Positions 5,126-13,500 of a stretch of 28,663 nt of DNA are shown here, in pieces (position 1 is the first letter of the stretch; every line of letters begins with the position of its first letter). The stretch is from JBFYKJ01 sp041306005 (GTDB lineage: Archaea; Altiarchaeota; Altiarchaeia; JAFGQM01), in assembly GCA_041306005.1 (NCBI GenBank), contig JBFYKJ010000086.1, forward strand, positions 1 to 28,663. The letters run 5' to 3'. The notes below the pieces were generated by a model, which saw nothing but the letters and a program-made list of their open reading frames with translations, was not told the DNA's origin and made no database searches. A program made the position numbers and the translations under genes.

Positions 5126-7480
5126 ATGAAACACGTTGTTGAAAAAGCGCCTCCTGCTTTTGCGTCGTTAGACGAGATATTGCTAGATTTCCGGCAGAGC
5201 GACAGCCCTACACAGGCAAGGCCGGCCGGGAAGGTGACAGTAAAAAAGAAGGGTGCTGCGCTTGAGGGCTTAAGGAAACTATTCGCCAAGAAGCCCGAGG
5301 ACAAAAACAGGCCCAACTGCGAGAGCGCGAAGAACGTCTCCGTATCGGGCACCTTAGAAAAGAGCGTCAGCATAGACTGTTCCGGCTGCGGGAACTCCTC
5401 TGACCTCGCCGACCCGGAGTGCAGGATGCGGTGCGCAAAGATCGTCGGGAGGGAAGGCTGCGCGAGGCTCGTCCTTGACGACGGGCTGTGCAAGAGGTCG
5501 TATGGGGAAATTGACGCCAAAAAACTGTCCGAATTATACGAGATAGCCGAGGGCATGCAAGTCGCGTTCCCTGAGGAATGCGGCCTTTGCGCGGTGGAGC
5601 ACCAAAAGCAGGTGGAGGCCGTCAGGGCCATGGCGCTGAAGGACCCCATAAGGCTGCTGAAGTCCGGGATAGAAGTCGAGGACGAAGACCCCGGCATCAG
5701 CGTGAAGGGCGTGGCTAGGGAGATCTGCGCCGGGTGCAGGGAGCAGGCGGAGGCTGCGGTCAACAGTTCCTTAAGCCGGCTCGCTAAGTCGCGCATGGTG
5801 CGGGACTCCTCCTTCGCCCCGCTCGTCAGCCCCTTCTTCTCGAATTCCAGGATACTCTTCGAGCTGCCCGAGAGGAACAAGATAGAAGAGGCGTACGAGA
5901 GCTGCGGCGCGAAGGTGGTCCTCTCCAGGGGAGAGGAAGAGATGTACTCGGTATTCCCAAGGGAATACGGGTTTGGGAGGAAGCGGCTAAAGGTCATGAA
6001 GATGGCCTACGCCGAGGTTGTCAAAAAGCCGTGCGAGGATGAGCGGCAGTTCTCGTCGCTTTGCAGGTCGGAAGTGGCCAACGCGGCGTCGAGGCTCGGC
6101 TGCTCGTTCCAGGAGCACGAGCTGGCTGCGATGGCCGAAGACCTCGCCAGATGCACGATGGGGCTTGATGTGATCGAACTGTTATTGAAAGACCCGAACC
6201 TGCAGGACGTGTATGTCAATTCCCCGATAGACGCGACGCCGCTGTATGTGAAGCACCGCGACTTTGACGACTGCAGGACGAATGTGTATCTCACCGAGCA
6301 GGCGGCGAGGAACATGATATCCAAGTTCCGGCTCAAGAGCGGGCGCGCCTTTTCGGAGGTGTCCCCGATACTCGACATGGAGCTTCCCGAGTTCGGCGTC
6401 AGGGTCAACATCACCGGCCCGCCGGTCAGCCCGGACGGGCTGGCGTTCGCCTTCCGGCGCGCAAGCGAGGAGCCGTGGACGCTGCTCAGGTTCATAGAGA
6501 ACAGGATGATAAGCCCGCTAGCCGCGGGGCTACTTGGAACGGTTGTGAACGAGGAATCCACCATACTCATGTGCGGGGACAGGGGGAGCGGGAAGACGTC
6601 GATGCTGACGGCGCTGATGAGCGCGATGCCTATTAAATATAGGATACTTACCTTGGAAGACACCTTTGAGCTGCCGGTCCCTGCGCTCGCAAGGGAGGGC
6701 GGCTTTAGGATACAGAGGATGAGGGTAAAGCCGCCTACGGCGACGGACTCGGCGGAGCTTAGCGCCGATGACGCCATGCGAAGCCTCCTAAGGATGGGCG
6801 ACTCGGCGATAGTCATGGGTGAAGTCAGGGGTAAGGAGGCAAAGACTCTCTATGAGGCGATGAACGTCGGCGGGAGCGGGAACTGTGTTTTGGGGACTAT
6901 CCACGGGAAGTCGCCTAGGAGCTTATTGGAGAGGGTGATTTTCTCTCTAGGCATACCGCCGCAGTCGTTCAAGGCGACGGACCTCGTCGTCATCGCCGAC
7001 AGGATAAGGCCGGGAGGGGGGAGCAGGAGGCTGAGGAGAGTCTCGGAGATAGCCGAGGTGAGAAAGGACTGGGAGGAGCCCGACGCGGAAAAGGTGTTCG
7101 CTGGGCTGATGGGTTATGACAGGAGCGTGGACGAGCTGCTCCCGTCGCCGGCGATGAAAGACCCGAGAAAGTCGCAGGTCATCTGCAAGATAGCGAACAA
7201 GAGGGGGGTGAAGCCCAGCGTGATAATGAGGGATGTTGAGGCGCGGGCTGACGCCTACCGCCACGCGGTCGCGCTCTACAACAAGACGAAGAACCCAAAG
7301 CTCCTCTCGATGAAGGCCATCGTGGGGCTCAACCACAAATACCTGCAGCTCGTGGACGAGAGCATACGCGACTTCGGGAAAGCTGACTACGGGTTTGTCG
7401 CGGCAGAAGCCAAGGGGTGGATAAGCGATTTGGCGAAGGGGAAGGCCGGGATACCCGCAAACGGGGGAAAAACAAGTTAA
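5126..7480 (+). CDS. Type II/IV secretion (TadA/VirB11/ArlI-like) ATPase with Cys-rich N-terminal extension
   Basis: 784 residues, longer than typical archaeal secretion ATPases because of an unusual first ~230 residues. These hold Cys pairs C85xxC88, C99xxxC103, C112/C122, C152xxC155 and C201xxC204, which suggests zinc or iron-sulfur binding. The core is clear: DLLLKDPNLQDVYVNS-type N2 region, RRASEEPWTLLRFIE, Walker A GDRGSGKTS (484-492), the Asp box EDTFELPV, Walker B-like SAIVMGEVRGKEAKTLYEAMNVG (about 560-580) and the His box GTIHGKS. It should power assembly of a pilus- or Tad-like structure from the cytoplasmic face. The TadC-like membrane partner starts 9 bases after its stop. A region after about residue 650 also exceeds the usual ATPase end. 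Confidence 0.88.
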   Translation: MKHVVEKAPPAFASLDEILLDFRQSDSPTQARPAGKVTVKKKGAALEGLRKLFAKKPEDKNRPNCESAKNVSVSGTLEKSVSIDCSGCGNSSDLADPECRMRCAKIVGREGCARLVLDDGLCKRSYGEIDAKKLSELYEIAEGMQVAFPEECGLCAVEHQKQVEAVRAMALKDPIRLLKSGIEVEDEDPGISVKGVAREICAGCREQAEAAVNSSLSRLAKSRMVRDSSFAPLVSPFFSNSRILFELPERNKIEEAYESCGAKVVLSRGEEEMYSVFPREYGFGRKRLKVMKMAYAEVVKKPCEDERQFSSLCRSEVANAASRLGCSFQEHELAAMAEDLARCTMGLDVIELLLKDPNLQDVYVNSPIDATPLYVKHRDFDDCRTNVYLTEQAARNMISKFRLKSGRAFSEVSPILDMELPEFGVRVNITGPPVSPDGLAFAFRRASEEPWTLLRFIENRMISPLAAGLLGTVVNEESTILMCGDRGSGKTSMLTALMSAMPIKYRILTLEDTFELPVPALAREGGFRIQRMRVKPPTATDSAELSADDAMRSLLRMGDSAIVMGEVRGKEAKTLYEAMNVGGSGNCVLGTIHGKSPRSLLERVIFSLGIPPQSFKATDLVVIADRIRPGGGSRRLRRVSEIAEVRKDWEEPDAEKVFAGLMGYDRSVDELLPSPAMKDPRKSQVICKIANKRGVKPSVIMRDVEARADAYRHAVALYNKTKNPKLLSMKAIVGLNHKYLQLVDESIRDFGKADYGFVAAEAKGWISDLAKGKAGIPANGGKTS

Positions 7481-7489
7481 GGGCAGAAA

Positions 7490-9247
7490 ATGGACTACTC
7501 GAAGCTGTGCAGGGGGGCGCATAGGCTGGTCAAGGCGGATGTAAGAGACGGCGATGCTGAGAAATTAAGGGCAAGCCTAGACTTCCTCAGGGAGGGGGCA
7601 ACGCCAGAGGAGGTAAGGAGCCTTGCCATTGCAACAGCCGGGCTGGCCGGTGCGTTCTGCGCTGTCCTGCTCGTCCTCCTCTCGCTCTTCCTCGGGTTCT
7701 CGGTGCTGTGGCTCGTCGTCTTCCCGATGCCCGCGGTCCTTTTCTTCTACCTAAGGAACTACCCCGTCTACAAGGCGGAATCGGAAAAGAAGAAGGCGCT
7801 GGCCCAGATGCCGGAGGCCGCAAGCTACCTGATGATGAGCCTGCGGATAAACCCGAATATAGAGAATGCAGTCAGGTTCGCGGCCGGGCACTCTTCCGGG
7901 CTGTTCAAAAAGCGCCTATCGGAAATCATATCTAACATCAGGACGGGGAGGGGGGGCGCCGAAGCCGGGCTTGAGAAACTGGCCGGCGACTTCGCCAAGT
8001 GGGACGAATTCAAAAGGGCTATGATGCTCATCATCGCATCGACCCGCGAGAGGACCGAGGACCGGAGGCAGGAGACTTTGGATAAAGCGTCGGAAGTGCT
8101 TCTAGGGGGCCTTGCCGCGCGCAGCGAGAGGGAGGCGCGCGGCCTGCACACACCTGTGATGGTAGTCTTCACCTTCGGGGTGATAATGCCGCTGATACTG
8201 ATAGCGCTCGTCCCGTTCATGTCGCTCATGGGGATACAAGTAGGGGCGGCGGCTTTCGCTTTGTTGTATACCGTCGTCCTGCCGCTGATGCTCGCGGTGA
8301 TGATAAGGTTCATAGCCTCTGGCAGGCCGGTGACTGTCCAGCCGCCGCGTGTGCCAACCGAGGCGGGGAAGGGGATGCGCCTGGCGATTGCGGCGGCGGC
8401 CGGCATCGGGCTGTGCGCGATGCTTGCCCTCCCGGGCCTGGGGGAGATGAGATACATGCCGGCGCTCTGGGGGGGCGGGGCGGCGGCGGGGCTTTTTTTG
8501 ATGCTGGGGACTGCCGGGGTGAGAAAGACGCGAAAGAAGGTCAAAACGCTCGAGAACGAGTTCTGCGAGACCCTGCACCGGCTGGGCATCACGCTGTCCG
8601 AGGGGAGGCCATTGGAAGACGCGATGGCGTCTTCGGGCTCCGAGTACATGAAGCGCGCGGCCGGGAGCATAAGGTCGCTGAATACGGACATTCGCTCCGC
8701 GCTGTTTGATGAGACGTATGGGTCGCTAAGGGGGGTTTATTCCGACACGATAAGGGGGGTCTTTGAGATAATAACGTCCGTGTCGGAAAAGGGCTCCGAT
8801 GCCATGTCAAAAGTGGCTTCCCGCATGTCCTCGCACATAAGGGATTTGAAAAAGAGCGAGGCTGAGATAGAAAGGGCGCTTGGCGGGGTCGTCTCGTCGA
8901 TGAGGATTACGGCGATGGTTGTTGCACCACTGGTCGGCGGGCTCATCTCGAGCATGAGCGTGATAATGTCAAAAACCATGGAGAAGTCGCAGGCTGGTGG
9001 GCAGAGCTATATAGGCATGGGGGCGGCGGGGGCCTCGGGGATCGACCCGGCGATAGTCGCCGCGGTCATAGGGGTCTACGTAATGGAATCAGCCGCGATA
9101 CTTGTCATGTTCGGGACCGAGATAATGCACGGCAACGACCGCGTGATGAAACGGCACAGGATAGGGATGGCGCTGCCCGTGTCGATACTCGTATTTACGA
9201 TATGCGCGTGGCTGGCGAAAGGGATGCTCGGGGGGATTGCGAAGTAG
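7490..9247 (+). CDS. TadC/ArlJ-like secretion membrane platform protein
   Basis: 585 residues with two T2SSF-type (GspF) halves. Helical pairs lie at about 45-90 (GLAGAFCAVLLVLLSLFLGFSVLWLVVFPMP), 221-276 and 297-345, and the C-terminus is hydrophobic (AMVVAPLVGGLISSMSVIM; AAVIGVYVMESAAILVMFGTEIM; ALPVSILVFTICAWLAKGML). Cytoplasmic four-helix modules are visible as LAQMPEAASYLMMSLRINPN-IENAVRFAA and ENEFCETLHRLGITLSEGRPLEDAM, the standard family signature. It is the inner-membrane partner of the preceding ATPase (9-bp gap, same operon). No pilin or prepilin peptidase is visible in the window. Confidence 0.87.
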   Translation: MDYSKLCRGAHRLVKADVRDGDAEKLRASLDFLREGATPEEVRSLAIATAGLAGAFCAVLLVLLSLFLGFSVLWLVVFPMPAVLFFYLRNYPVYKAESEKKKALAQMPEAASYLMMSLRINPNIENAVRFAAGHSSGLFKKRLSEIISNIRTGRGGAEAGLEKLAGDFAKWDEFKRAMMLIIASTRERTEDRRQETLDKASEVLLGGLAARSEREARGLHTPVMVVFTFGVIMPLILIALVPFMSLMGIQVGAAAFALLYTVVLPLMLAVMIRFIASGRPVTVQPPRVPTEAGKGMRLAIAAAAGIGLCAMLALPGLGEMRYMPALWGGGAAAGLFLMLGTAGVRKTRKKVKTLENEFCETLHRLGITLSEGRPLEDAMASSGSEYMKRAAGSIRSLNTDIRSALFDETYGSLRGVYSDTIRGVFEIITSVSEKGSDAMSKVASRMSSHIRDLKKSEAEIERALGGVVSSMRITAMVVAPLVGGLISSMSVIMSKTMEKSQAGGQSYIGMGAAGASGIDPAIVAAVIGVYVMESAAILVMFGTEIMHGNDRVMKRHRIGMALPVSILVFTICAWLAKGMLGGIAK

Positions 9248-9250
9248 GGG

Positions 9251-9260
9251 AGTTTATTAG
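9251..9260 (+). promoter_or_regulatory. TATA box of the small RHH gene
   Basis: AGTTTATTAG ends 18 bases before ATG 9279, which fits a leaderless transcript. It is nearly the same box as before cca (TGTTTATTAG at 26961-26970, minus strand). Confidence 0.5.
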
Positions 9261-9278
9261 CAGAATCGCAAATCTATT

Positions 9279-9419
9279 ATGGGCAGGTTCACGGTAAGGC
9301 TCGAGGAAAGGCACGAGAGGATAATACAAAGGCTGATAAAACTAGGCGTCGCGAAAACCAAAAGCGAGGTCTTGCGCCTTGCTGTCGAGGAGTTGGGCAG
9401 GAAACGCGGGGTTATCTGA
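9279..9419 (+). CDS. Small ribbon-helix-helix DNA-binding protein
   Basis: 46 residues from ATG: MGRFTVRLEERHERIIQRL...GVAKTKSEVLRLAVEELGRK. This is a textbook CopG/Arc-type RHH: a basic-hydrophobic strand FTVRL, helix 1, the turn GVAKTKSE and helix 2. The whole protein is just the DNA-binding dimer unit. It lies 31 bases downstream of the secretion operon and converges on the histone gene 24 bases away. With its own TATA box it is probably a transcription regulator; a lone antitoxin is the alternative, but no toxin follows. Confidence 0.8.
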   Translation: MGRFTVRLEERHERIIQRLIKLGVAKTKSEVLRLAVEELGRKRGVI

Positions 9420-9443
9420 GTCCGGCTGCTTAGTCGTTTATAA

Positions 9444-9647
9444 TTACTCCTTTGCCGCGAGCTTCACGTCCTCTGCCTTCACCGTCTTTCTCCCTGCATG
9501 CTTGGATAAGACGGTCGCCCGCTTTGCGAGCGCGTCGGCGTAGTCCTCGACGGCGTCTCGCATCGCGACTAGCGCGTCTTCTGATGTCCTCTCCGCCCCG
9601 GCTTTCTTCAGGACCCTCTCGAACGGTGCTGCAGGCAGTTCGGCCAT
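9444..9647 (-). CDS. Archaeal histone (HMfA/B type)
   Basis: 67 residues: AELPAAPFERVLKKAGAERTSEDALVAMRDAVEDYADALAKRATVLSKHAGRKTVKAEDVKLAA. This is a full histone fold with no tails, and the family-typical ELPxAPxxRxxKxAGAxRxS start and KHAGRKTxKAEDV loop 2/helix 3 are intact. It packages DNA as homodimers and larger stacks. The gene is preceded by CCCTTTTTTCTCG on the minus strand (about 9669-9682), a poor TATA candidate, so it may also be read from the nnr operon 33 bases upstream. Confidence 0.95.
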   Translation of the reverse strand: MAELPAAPFERVLKKAGAERTSEDALVAMRDAVEDYADALAKRATVLSKHAGRKTVKAEDVKLAAKE

Positions 9648-9680
9648 AGGGGTAATTGGGATTTGTACGAGAAAAAAGGG

Positions 9681-10448
9681 TTAGCGCGCCTTTGGCCGGG
9701 CCTGCGGCAGGACGCCGTGTGGCATGTAAGTGGCGCGCACGCCCCTCGCCCTGAGTGCATGCAAGGTGTTGCCGACGCACTTGATAGGCACGCGGTTCTC
9801 TATCTCCTGCTCTTTCTCCTTCGCACGGCTCAGTATTCGCATTGCCAACTCGTCCCTTTTCCCGACAGGTTTCTTAGCGGCGGCCCTGAGCCCCTTTTCC
9901 ACGCTCTCGTCCAGCCGTTCCAGCGAGCGGCGCCTGGAGAGGTGCACATCGCGCAGGAAGCCCTCCCCGGAGCCGTGCGGCAGTTTATCGTCGAAGAGCA
10001 GCCGCTGGCCGCCGACGCTGACGCTCTTGACGCCCGCTTCGGTTATTATCCTGTGGAATGCATCCCATCCGCCCTCGTTCGGCTCCGGCCGTGTTGGCCA
10101 GGTCTCGACGAAGTACAGCGGCGTGTTCTCCGGCGTGAAGCCGCGCTTGTTAAGCTCGGCAAGCGTGTCGCCCACATGACCCTCCTTCTCAAGGATTATG
10201 ACCGGGCGCCCGCTCTTCTGCGACTTTTTCAGGAGGCCGGTCATGATGCGGTCGTAGCGCTCGCCGCCGTATTGCTCGTCGAGCGCTGTGTGGAACGGGT
10301 GCACCCAGACGATTGCCTTGTTGCCCGGTGCCTTGCGGCCGGGCGGCTTGGCGCCCTCGACCAGGGCCCTGAATTGGTCTTTCTGCTCGGCGTTAAGCTT
10401 CATCAGGTCGGGATATTCCATTGTTGGGGATGGCAGTGGATGACTCAC
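9681..10448 (-). CDS. Unknown 255-residue protein coupled to nnr
   Basis: The GTG at 10448 overlaps the nnr stop (GTGA), which argues for translational coupling; ATG at 10421 (MEYPDLMKL) is an alternative start. The first ~150 residues look like an alpha/beta domain: NKAIVWVHPFHTALDEQYGG, GRPVIILEKEGHVGDTLAELNKRG, TPLYFVETWPTRPEPNEGGWDAFHRIITEAGVKSVSVGGQRLLFDD. It has conserved-looking His, Asp, Glu and GGW/GGQ positions, as in a small hydrolase or nucleotide-binding fold. The last ~90 residues are basic and helical. No signal peptide or membrane helix. I do not recognise the family. Pairing with a cofactor-repair enzyme may hint at metabolite repair, but that is inference. Confidence 0.7.
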   Translation of the reverse strand: MSHPLPSPTMEYPDLMKLNAEQKDQFRALVEGAKPPGRKAPGNKAIVWVHPFHTALDEQYGGERYDRIMTGLLKKSQKSGRPVIILEKEGHVGDTLAELNKRGFTPENTPLYFVETWPTRPEPNEGGWDAFHRIITEAGVKSVSVGGQRLLFDDKLPHGSGEGFLRDVHLSRRRSLERLDESVEKGLRAAAKKPVGKRDELAMRILSRAKEKEQEIENRVPIKCVGNTLHALRARGVRATYMPHGVLPQARPKAR

Positions 10449-11902
10449 TCCAAGAGTATCCTCTCGGCCATCGGGACGCAGTCAAGGACGTCCGATGCCG
10501 TTAGGGCTATGGACTTCTCTGAATAAGCGATGTCGCCGGCGACGCCGTTGACGAGGGCGGCAAAACACGCAGCGTTGAACGGAGTTACGCCCTGTGCGAG
10601 GAAGCCGGAACACAAACCAGCGAGGACGTCGCCCGTGCCACCCTTTGACATATAGGGGTTGCCCGAGGAGTTGTACTTTATGTCTGAATTTTGGGCTATC
10701 ATATCCACATACCCCTTGAGAAGTATGATACACTTGCACTTCTTCGCGGCCTTTTTCAGGCTCTCTTCGTTGGCCTCAAGGCCGAATAGCGTCTTGAACT
10801 CCCCTGCGTGCGGCGTCAGGACCGCGTTCCCGCCCAGTTTTAGGAGTAGCGACTTCGCGGCCTTAAGGCCGTCCCCATCGATGACCATAGTTTTTTTCGC
10901 TTTCATCGCCGCCGTTATGACTGCCTTCGCCGCTACAACGCTCTTTGGGTCCGCGCCCATCCCGTTGCCGATGCAGAGGACATCGGCTTTCGGCAAGAGC
11001 CCAAGGACTGCCTTCACGTCAGGCTTTGACAATATGTACTCCGACTTTAGCGGATAGACTATCAAATCCGGCCCGAGGACCGCAATCCGCTCGGCCGGCT
11101 CCTCGGGCGCGGCTACGTATGATAAATCACATCCTGCCCTGAGCGCGGCCATCGCGGTGAAGTAGGGCGCGCCAGTATACTCTTTCGACCCGCCGACGAC
11201 TAGCACCCTCCCGGCGCCCCCCTTGTGGGCGTCGTCCTTTCGCCTCGGGTAGCTGTATTTGAAGTCCCCCTTGCCGACGTGCGTTTCAGCCTTCTTCGGG
11301 ATCCCTATCCCCGCCACTATGATCTTACCCGCGGCCTTGTTCCCGACTAGACCTTTCTTCGCCGCGTGCAGGCAGACTGTGACTGTGGGCTTTACCGCTA
11401 CGTCTTCCACCTTACCCGTGTCTGGGTCCATGCCCGAGGGGGCGTCGACGGAGACTACCTTCTTACCCGCTTCTGCGGCCTTGTTCATCAAAAGTATCGC
11501 CTCCCTTGCAGGGGTGTTAATCCTCCCACGAAGCCCCGTCCCGAATATCGCGTCGATGACTACATCGCACTCGGAGAGGGCTTTCTCGAGCTCGGAAAGG
11601 TTATTCTCATTGAGCGGCGCCGGGCGGTAGTTCTTGGCCTTCTCGAAGTTGTCCTGGGATTCTGCGCTCTTTGGCTTCCAGAGGTAAAAGATGCGGGGCT
11701 TTGACTTGAGGTGGCGGGCCGCGGCAAAGCCGTCGCCGCCGTTGTTCCCCGAGCCGCAGACTATGACGAATGACGAGCCTAGTTTCCCCGCCTCTTCAGC
11801 TACGGCCCTTCCCGCGTTCTCCATAAGCTCCGAGACCGGGGTGCCGAACCAAACGGCGTTAGCGTCAAGGGCGCGCATCTCGCGGATAGTCATGGAATCC
11901 AT
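10445..11902 (-). CDS. nnr: Bifunctional NAD(P)H-hydrate epimerase/dehydratase
   Basis: 485 residues, normal for the fused enzyme. The N-terminal YjeF_N epimerase domain spans about 1-215, with the nucleotide-binding loop VCGSGNNGGDGF (48-59), DAIFGTGLRG and SVDAPSGMDPDTG. The C-terminal ribokinase-like dehydratase domain has GRVLVVGGSKEYTGAPYF, CIGNGMGADP, VIDGDGL, AVLTPHAGEF and GGTGDVLAGL with its catalytic Asp. It repairs hydrated NADH/NADPH: the epimerase equilibrates R and S forms and the dehydratase uses ADP (or ATP) on the S form. A 5-bp hairpin CCGGC-AAAAC-GCCGG lies in its leader. It is the first gene of an operon with the unknown 255-residue gene. Confidence 0.93.
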   Translation of the reverse strand: MDSMTIREMRALDANAVWFGTPVSELMENAGRAVAEEAGKLGSSFVIVCGSGNNGGDGFAAARHLKSKPRIFYLWKPKSAESQDNFEKAKNYRPAPLNENNLSELEKALSECDVVIDAIFGTGLRGRINTPAREAILLMNKAAEAGKKVVSVDAPSGMDPDTGKVEDVAVKPTVTVCLHAAKKGLVGNKAAGKIIVAGIGIPKKAETHVGKGDFKYSYPRRKDDAHKGGAGRVLVVGGSKEYTGAPYFTAMAALRAGCDLSYVAAPEEPAERIAVLGPDLIVYPLKSEYILSKPDVKAVLGLLPKADVLCIGNGMGADPKSVVAAKAVITAAMKAKKTMVIDGDGLKAAKSLLLKLGGNAVLTPHAGEFKTLFGLEANEESLKKAAKKCKCIILLKGYVDMIAQNSDIKYNSSGNPYMSKGGTGDVLAGLCSGFLAQGVTPFNAACFAALVNGVAGDIAYSEKSIALTASDVLDCVPMAERILLE

Positions 11903-12002
11903 TTTGGATGGCCGGTCTTGGCCGGATGCGAAAAGCAGCCGGCGTTTTGCCGGGTTTTTATTATTGCTCGCATAGATTACTTCTGAAGCGGTAAAAAAGC
12001 CT

Positions 12003-12020
12003 GCCCGGGCGCTGCCGGGC
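12003..12020 (+). promoter_or_regulatory. GC hairpin in the leader of the second secretion ATPase
   Basis: GCCCGG (12003-12008) and CCGGGC (12015-12020) form a stem 16 bases before ATG 12037. A TATA-like GTTTTTATTA lies near 11954-11963. The arrangement resembles the hairpin leader of the first ATPase at 5090-5125. Confidence 0.4.
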
Positions 12021-12036
12021 CGCAGCCAAACTGAAC

Positions 12037-13464
12037 ATGGACATCCTTGACAGGTACGAGAACAAGAAGATAGTCCTCGGGGAGCGGGGAAGGCCCGTTT
12101 ACATCGTCGAGCCTTATCCTTACACGGACGACGAGAGGAAGCTGCTCGAGAACAGCGACAAGCTCTTCACCCCGCTTGAGCTGGAATCCGTCAGGAAGGA
12201 GCCCGACATCGGCTTGAGGAAGCGCGTCCTTTCGGAATACCTCAAGGGCAAGACCCCGCAGAGCAGGAACAGAGAGGCACTGATTGAGGGGATAATCAAC
12301 AGGGTGATGGGGTATGGGGGGCTCTCCGAACTCATCAGCGACCCGAACCTGGAGGAGATAATGGTCAACGGGGTGAACCTGCCCGTTTTCGTATTCCACA
12401 AGAAGTACGGCATGTGCCCGACCAATATCGAATTCAGGGACAAGGACGAGATCTTCAAGATAATAAACCGGCTCTGCTGGCTGCACGGGAAGGAGATAAG
12501 CCCGATAATAGACATGTCGTCGATAGACGGCAGCAGGATAAACATCACGACGGAGCCTATTTCCATCCACGGCCCGACGATGACTATCAGGAAGCCTAAA
12601 AAACACCTGTTGACGATAACCGAACTGCTTGAGAACGGGACGCTCGACGTAGACGTCGCCGCCCTTTTGTGGCTCAGCGTCGAGGGCATGAGGATGCTGC
12701 CCGCAAACCTAATAGTCGCGGGGATGATAGGCTCTGGCAAGACCACGCTCCTCAACTCGCTTGCGATGCTCACGCCGCCCGAGGAGAGGGTGATAACTAT
12801 CGAGGAGACGCCGGAACTCCAGCTAAGCGGGAAGGAGAACTGGGTGCCGCTCACGACGCAGAAGGGCTACGACATGGAGATGCTCGTGAGGAACACCCTG
12901 AGGATGCGCCCGAACAGGATAATAGTCGGCGAGATAAGGGGCGGCGAGGCGATGGCGCTCTTCAACGCCATGAACGTCGGGCACAAGGGGATGGGGACCC
13001 TCCACGCAAATTCCTCCCGCGAGGTCATCTACCGGCTTGAGAGCCCGCCGATGAACGTGCCGAGCATGATAATCTCAAACCTGGACCTGATTGTTATAAC
13101 AAGCATCTTCAATTACCGGGGAAAGCCCGTCAGGAAGGTGACCGAACTGGCTGAGGTCGGGGGCGTCGAAAAGGACACTATCCTCCTCGGCCAGATATAC
13201 CAGTGGGACCCGAAAAGAGACAAAGCCGTCGAGAGCGACCAGCTTGCGCCCACGGCATATTTGGACAAACTGGCGAACAAGCTGAGGATAAGCAAGAGGG
13301 CGGTCATAGACGAGCTTGACAACAGGCGGACGATACTAGCGAACCTGGTCAACGACCGCGTCTTCGGGTACAGCGAGGTCCTCGCGGCGATAAACGAGTT
13401 CTACAAGCAGGACTCCGAGACCGAGGTCGACGTGGCGAGGGACATCGCGCCGAAGAGAAGATAA
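12037..13464 (+). CDS. Type II/IV secretion ATPase (ArlI/TadA/VirB11 family), orphan
   Basis: 475 residues, a normal-length family member without the Cys-rich extension of the 5126 paralog. The N-terminal domain has YTDDERKLLE and NRVMGYGGLSELISDPNLEEIMVNG. The ATPase core has IDGSRINITTEPISIHGPTMTIRK, Walker A GMIGSGKTT (229-237), ITIEETPELQL (Asp box), Walker B-like RIIVGEIRGGEA (294-304) and the His box GTLHANS. The hexameric motor would sit on the cytoplasmic membrane face. No TadC partner is adjacent: the neighbours are nnr (divergent) and ilvN (convergent). It may work with the membrane protein at 7490 or with genes elsewhere. Confidence 0.9.
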   Translation: MDILDRYENKKIVLGERGRPVYIVEPYPYTDDERKLLENSDKLFTPLELESVRKEPDIGLRKRVLSEYLKGKTPQSRNREALIEGIINRVMGYGGLSELISDPNLEEIMVNGVNLPVFVFHKKYGMCPTNIEFRDKDEIFKIINRLCWLHGKEISPIIDMSSIDGSRINITTEPISIHGPTMTIRKPKKHLLTITELLENGTLDVDVAALLWLSVEGMRMLPANLIVAGMIGSGKTTLLNSLAMLTPPEERVITIEETPELQLSGKENWVPLTTQKGYDMEMLVRNTLRMRPNRIIVGEIRGGEAMALFNAMNVGHKGMGTLHANSSREVIYRLESPPMNVPSMIISNLDLIVITSIFNYRGKPVRKVTELAEVGGVEKDTILLGQIYQWDPKRDKAVESDQLAPTAYLDKLANKLRISKRAVIDELDNRRTILANLVNDRVFGYSEVLAAINEFYKQDSETEVDVARDIAPKRR

Positions 13465-13500
13465 TGCGGCAGGGTTTGTCCCGAGCCCCAAGAACACGGT

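Noticed and set aside
5008..5997. Long antisense ORF (329 residues) opposite the secretion ATPase
   Set aside because: It mirrors the coding frame of a clearly real ATPase, is Ser/Phe/Leu-biased as expected of a shadow, and has no motif.
7825..8691. 288-residue antisense ORF opposite the TadC-like gene
   Set aside because: Low-complexity shadow of a high-GC gene; the plus-strand protein has clear T2SSF helices.
9251..9647. RHH gene and histone as a toxin-antitoxin-like or regulatory pair
   Set aside because: They are convergent with separate promoters; nothing beyond adjacency links them.
11926..11960. Intrinsic terminator CCGGC-GTTTT-GCCGG-GTTTTTATT on the plus strand
   Set aside because: No plus-strand gene ends here. 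The T-rich part reads better as the TATA region of the 12037 gene and the stem as the nnr leader.
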